DNA from: Pseudobutyrivibrio ruminis CF1b
GTDB lineage: Bacteria; Bacillota; Clostridia; Lachnospirales; Lachnospiraceae
Length of the DNA: 64,000 bases
Assembly: GCF_000424005.1 (NCBI RefSeq)
Contig: NZ_AUJB01000011.1
Span: forward strand, 124,001-188,000
Direction of reading: 5' to 3'
Every line of letters begins with the position of its first letter. The first letter of the stretch is position 1. Of this stretch, positions 61,939 through 64,000 are shown in pieces. The translations under genes and the position numbers were made by a program. Below the pieces are notes generated by a model that saw only the letters and a program-made list of their open reading frames with translations, did no database searches and had not been told where the DNA came from.

Positions 61939-63366
61939 ATGTTAGAAAAAAGATTCAAACTTAGTGCTAACAACACTACAGTGAAGACTGAGGTGATCGC
62001 CGGTCTCACTACATTTATGACTATGGCTTACATCATTGCCTTGAATCCAAACATCCTTACAAACTATGGAGCAGGTGGCGCAGAGCTCTGGAATGGTGTA
62101 TTCCTTGCTACATGTCTTTCATCTGCAGTTGCTATGTTTGTAATGGCGTTTCTTGCTAACAAGCCATTCTGTCTTGCTCCAGGTATGGGTCTCAACTCAT
62201 TCATGGCAATCGTTATTGGCCAGTTAGTTGCTACAACAGGAATGGGCTATGTTCAGTCATTCCAGTCAATGCTTTGCATCATCCTTATCGAAGGTGTTGT
62301 ATTCCTTATCCTTTCACTTCTTAATGTTCGTGAAAAGATCGTTGATGCAATTCCACTTGGTATCAGACTTGGTATCTCACCAGCTATCGGTCTTATGCTT
62401 CTTAACATTGGTTTTGGTTCTAACGTTTACATTGCTGATTCAAACTTCAATCAGTTCTTTGTAATGAAGGATTTCTTTGGAGCTCTTACAGCTTCTTATG
62501 CTAAGGACACAATGACAGATGCTTATCCAGTAATGGTTCTTTCAGCAATCACAATGTTCGTTGGTCTTTTCGTAATTGTTGTTCTTGCATCTAAGGGTGT
62601 AAAGGGTGCAGTTATTATCGGTATGCTTGCGGCTTCAGTTCTTTACTGGGTATGCGATGCAGTATTCCTTGGAAGCAACCCATTTGCTTCACTTGCAACA
62701 GCTTCATTCGTTCCAGCATTTGGCGATATGGCTTCAACAACACTCTTCAAGTTCAACTTCGCTGGACTTGCTCAGATGGGTTGGTTCACAGCAGTAACAC
62801 TTGTTATTACATTCTGTATCATTGATATGTTCGATACAATTGGAACACTTGTAGGTACAGCTTCACGTGCAGGAATGGTTGACCGCGAGGGGAACATGCC
62901 AAACATGAAGGAAGCACTTCTTTCAGATTCAGTTGGTACAATCGTTGGTTCTTGCACAGGTACTTCTACAGTAACAACATTCATCGAGTCAGCTTCAGGT
63001 GTAGAGGCAGGCGGACGTACAGGTCTTACAGCACTTACATGCGGTATTGCTTTCCTTCTTTGCATCTTCCTTGCACCAATCGCTGCAATCATTCCAGCAG
63101 CAGCTACATCATCAGCTCTTATCTATGTTGGTGTACTTATGATGACAGGTCTTAAGAAGGTTAACTTCGACGATCTTTCGGTTTGTGTTCCTGTAACAAT
63201 CATGCTTATCGGTATGCCAATCTCTGGTTCAATCGGACATGGTATCGGTCTTGCAATGATTTCATACACATTCATCAAGGTATTTACAGGCAAGGCTAAG
63301 GAAGTATCAGGACTTACATATGTAATTTCAATTCTCTTCCTTATCAAGTTCTTCTTAGCAGTATAA
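61939..63366 (+). CDS. NCS2-family purine permease (hypoxanthine/guanine type)
   Basis: 475 residues with about 12-14 helices. Family landmarks are LTTFMTMAYIIALNPNIL, the FCLAPGMGLNSFMAI loop, and the second-repeat STVTTFIESASGVEAGGRTG, which carries the conserved Glu and Asn/Thr-rich substrate site. It belongs to the AzgA/PbuG-like group that imports hypoxanthine, guanine or adenine with protons. TAAAGGAG precedes the ATG. A terminator follows. No purine riboswitch was visible in the short gap from pyrG. Confidence 0.92.
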   Translation: MLEKRFKLSANNTTVKTEVIAGLTTFMTMAYIIALNPNILTNYGAGGAELWNGVFLATCLSSAVAMFVMAFLANKPFCLAPGMGLNSFMAIVIGQLVATTGMGYVQSFQSMLCIILIEGVVFLILSLLNVREKIVDAIPLGIRLGISPAIGLMLLNIGFGSNVYIADSNFNQFFVMKDFFGALTASYAKDTMTDAYPVMVLSAITMFVGLFVIVVLASKGVKGAVIIGMLAASVLYWVCDAVFLGSNPFASLATASFVPAFGDMASTTLFKFNFAGLAQMGWFTAVTLVITFCIIDMFDTIGTLVGTASRAGMVDREGNMPNMKEALLSDSVGTIVGSCTGTSTVTTFIESASGVEAGGRTGLTALTCGIAFLLCIFLAPIAAIIPAAATSSALIYVGVLMMTGLKKVNFDDLSVCVPVTIMLIGMPISGSIGHGIGLAMISYTFIKVFTGKAKEVSGLTYVISILFLIKFFLAV

Positions 63367-63383
63367 TCATACGAAGATATAAT

Positions 63384-63419
63384 AAAAGCGTATTGCATTT
63401 CGCAATACGCTTTTATTTT
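63384..63419. terminator. Terminator between convergent permease and RHH genes
   Basis: AAAAGCGTATTGC / GCAATACGCTTTT with a 5-nt loop, then ATTTTTTG. The A-rich left flank lets it serve the minus-strand gene as well. Confidence 0.88.
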
Positions 63420-63589
63420 TTGTCTTTCTCCATATTATCTAAAGCATATTCACAGGCTTGTATTACAAATCCTGAGAAACTCACTTCTTTTCCCACAATA
63501 GCTTTTTCTATTCTTTCGATAAGAGGAACTGGGAATCTTATTGTTTTAGTCTCAGTTTCTTTTCGCTCCGATTTTAAATGAAATGCCAT
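63413..63589 (-). CDS. Small ribbon-helix-helix-like protein (YlcI/CopG type)
   Basis: 58 residues from an ATG preceded by GGAGG on the minus strand; an upstream in-frame Met has no such site. The core KETETKTIRFPVPLIERIEK and FSGFVIQACEYALDNMEKD has the beta-strand plus two-helix pattern of CopG/Arc DNA-binding proteins. It may be an autoregulator or an antitoxin without a partner; no toxin gene lies beside it. Confidence 0.65.
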   Translation of the reverse strand: MAFHLKSERKETETKTIRFPVPLIERIEKAIVGKEVSFSGFVIQACEYALDNMEKDKK

Positions 63590-63829
63590 ATCTAGCCTCC
63601 TTATTTCTTGAATGTTTCCATAATAAAAATCATCACTCAAAATTACACGCTGTATTATTTCTATACATAAATTGTAAATTGTGTGAAAATATTATGAAAT
63701 ATTACGTATAGTATGACTATAAGTATTGCAAAAAGTAATACAAGTTATTAAAATACGAATTATAGGCGGGAATGTAATAGGAATCCGGTCAAAAATTAAA
63801 AAATAATGTATAGAAAGGGGCTAAAAGAG

Positions 63830-64000
63830 ATGACACGAAACAAGAAACTAGTAAGACTTATGGCACTCACAGTTGCCGCAACAACAGTTGCAACAGCAGT
63901 ACCAGCTTACGCAGCATTTGATGCAGCATATTATGCAAAGCAGAATCCTGATGTAGTTGCTGTTGTAGGTAACACTCCAAAGGCTTTAGAGCAGCATTAC
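63830..64000 (+). CDS. Secreted surface protein, N-terminal part (continues beyond window)
   Basis: The first 57 residues are readable: signal peptide KKLVRLMALTVAATTVATAV with AYA cleavage site, then FDAAYYAKQNPDVVAVVGNT. That start matches the F-D-x-x-Y-Y-x-x-x-N-P-D-V repeat found at the N-terminus of large Lachnospiraceae cell-surface proteins. GAAAGGGG precedes the ATG. The remaining domains lie outside the window. Confidence 0.75.
   Translation, partial: MTRNKKLVRLMALTVAATTVATAVPAYAAFDAAYYAKQNPDVVAVVGNTPKALEQHY

Noticed and set aside
63590-63829. Regulatory RNA in the gap before the surface protein gene
   Set aside because: The 240 bases are AT-rich with no stable hairpin or terminator; only ordinary promoter-like A/T runs are visible.

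Overview
The window looks like a chromosomal segment of an AT-rich, low-GC Gram-positive anaerobe of the family Lachnospiraceae, most likely close to Butyrivibrio or Pseudobutyrivibrio. Support comes from gene content: the dgt-dnaG-rpoD-trmK-nucleoside kinase block, AddAB instead of RecBCD, a PPi-type phosphofructokinase, a giant BadF/BcrA-type dehydratase activase, CIRCE control of htpG and a type A RNase P RNA. SD-type ribosome sites (AAGGAG/GGAGG) precede most genes. The genus is an inference; no rRNA is present.

Layout. (1) 1-3.9 kb: tail of an XRE regulator, then a metallophosphoesterase, two small unknown proteins, a RhuM-Fic protein and an Rnl5-like RNA ligase. The phosphoesterase and the ligase carry nearly identical promoter/leader sequences. 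(2) 3.9-19.2 kb: an accessory zone of single-gene units on both strands (MntA-type nucleotidyltransferase with a decayed HEPN toxin, ECF sigma plus DUF4179 partner, lipoproteins, peptidase E, SdpI remnant, three GNATs, DeoR, HAD, carbamoyltransferase). It has several wrecked genes (HEPN, ACT-domain, DJ-1, SdpI) and a short repeat family found almost always just 3' of minus-strand genes. (3) 19.4-28.9 kb: enolase behind a structured leader, flavodoxin, a solute-binding/GGDEF/EAL sensor, a GH114-like protein, HAD, RibD-like reductase, EamA transporter, phosphoesterase, M14 carboxypeptidase. (4) 28.9-30.7 kb: a mainly non-coding patch. It holds a strong promoter driving a ~360-nt RNA built from ~60-nt tandem units with a GGAGGTATAGTCCACC core, a 196-bp element with 17-bp terminal inverted repeats, tRNA-Leu(CAG), a broken tRNA-Leu 3' copy split by a cloverleaf palindrome, and a RelBE-like toxin-antitoxin pair. 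(5) 30.7-64 kb: core housekeeping genes (dgt, dnaG, rpoD, trmK, nucleoside kinase, rnpB, CarD, PPi-PFK, amidohydrolase, addBA, PrsA-like lipoprotein, an H1-like basic protein, htpG, GH13 glucosidase, dehydratase activase, pyrG, purine permease, start of a surface protein).

How parts work together. dgt-dnaG-rpoD forms a replication/transcription block without strong internal terminators. addB-addA and the two following genes are tightly coupled. Eno and flavodoxin are probably co-transcribed. pyrG has a leader peptide ending inside an intrinsic terminator, suggesting translation-coupled attenuation. htpG combines a HrcA operator with a long hairpin leader.

The best candidates for something undescribed are the tandem-repeat RNA at 29.0-29.4 kb, the 3'-end repeat family of the 4-19 kb zone, and the RNA ligase/phosphoesterase island with twin promoters. 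No CRISPR array, rRNA operon, prophage or complete transposase was seen.
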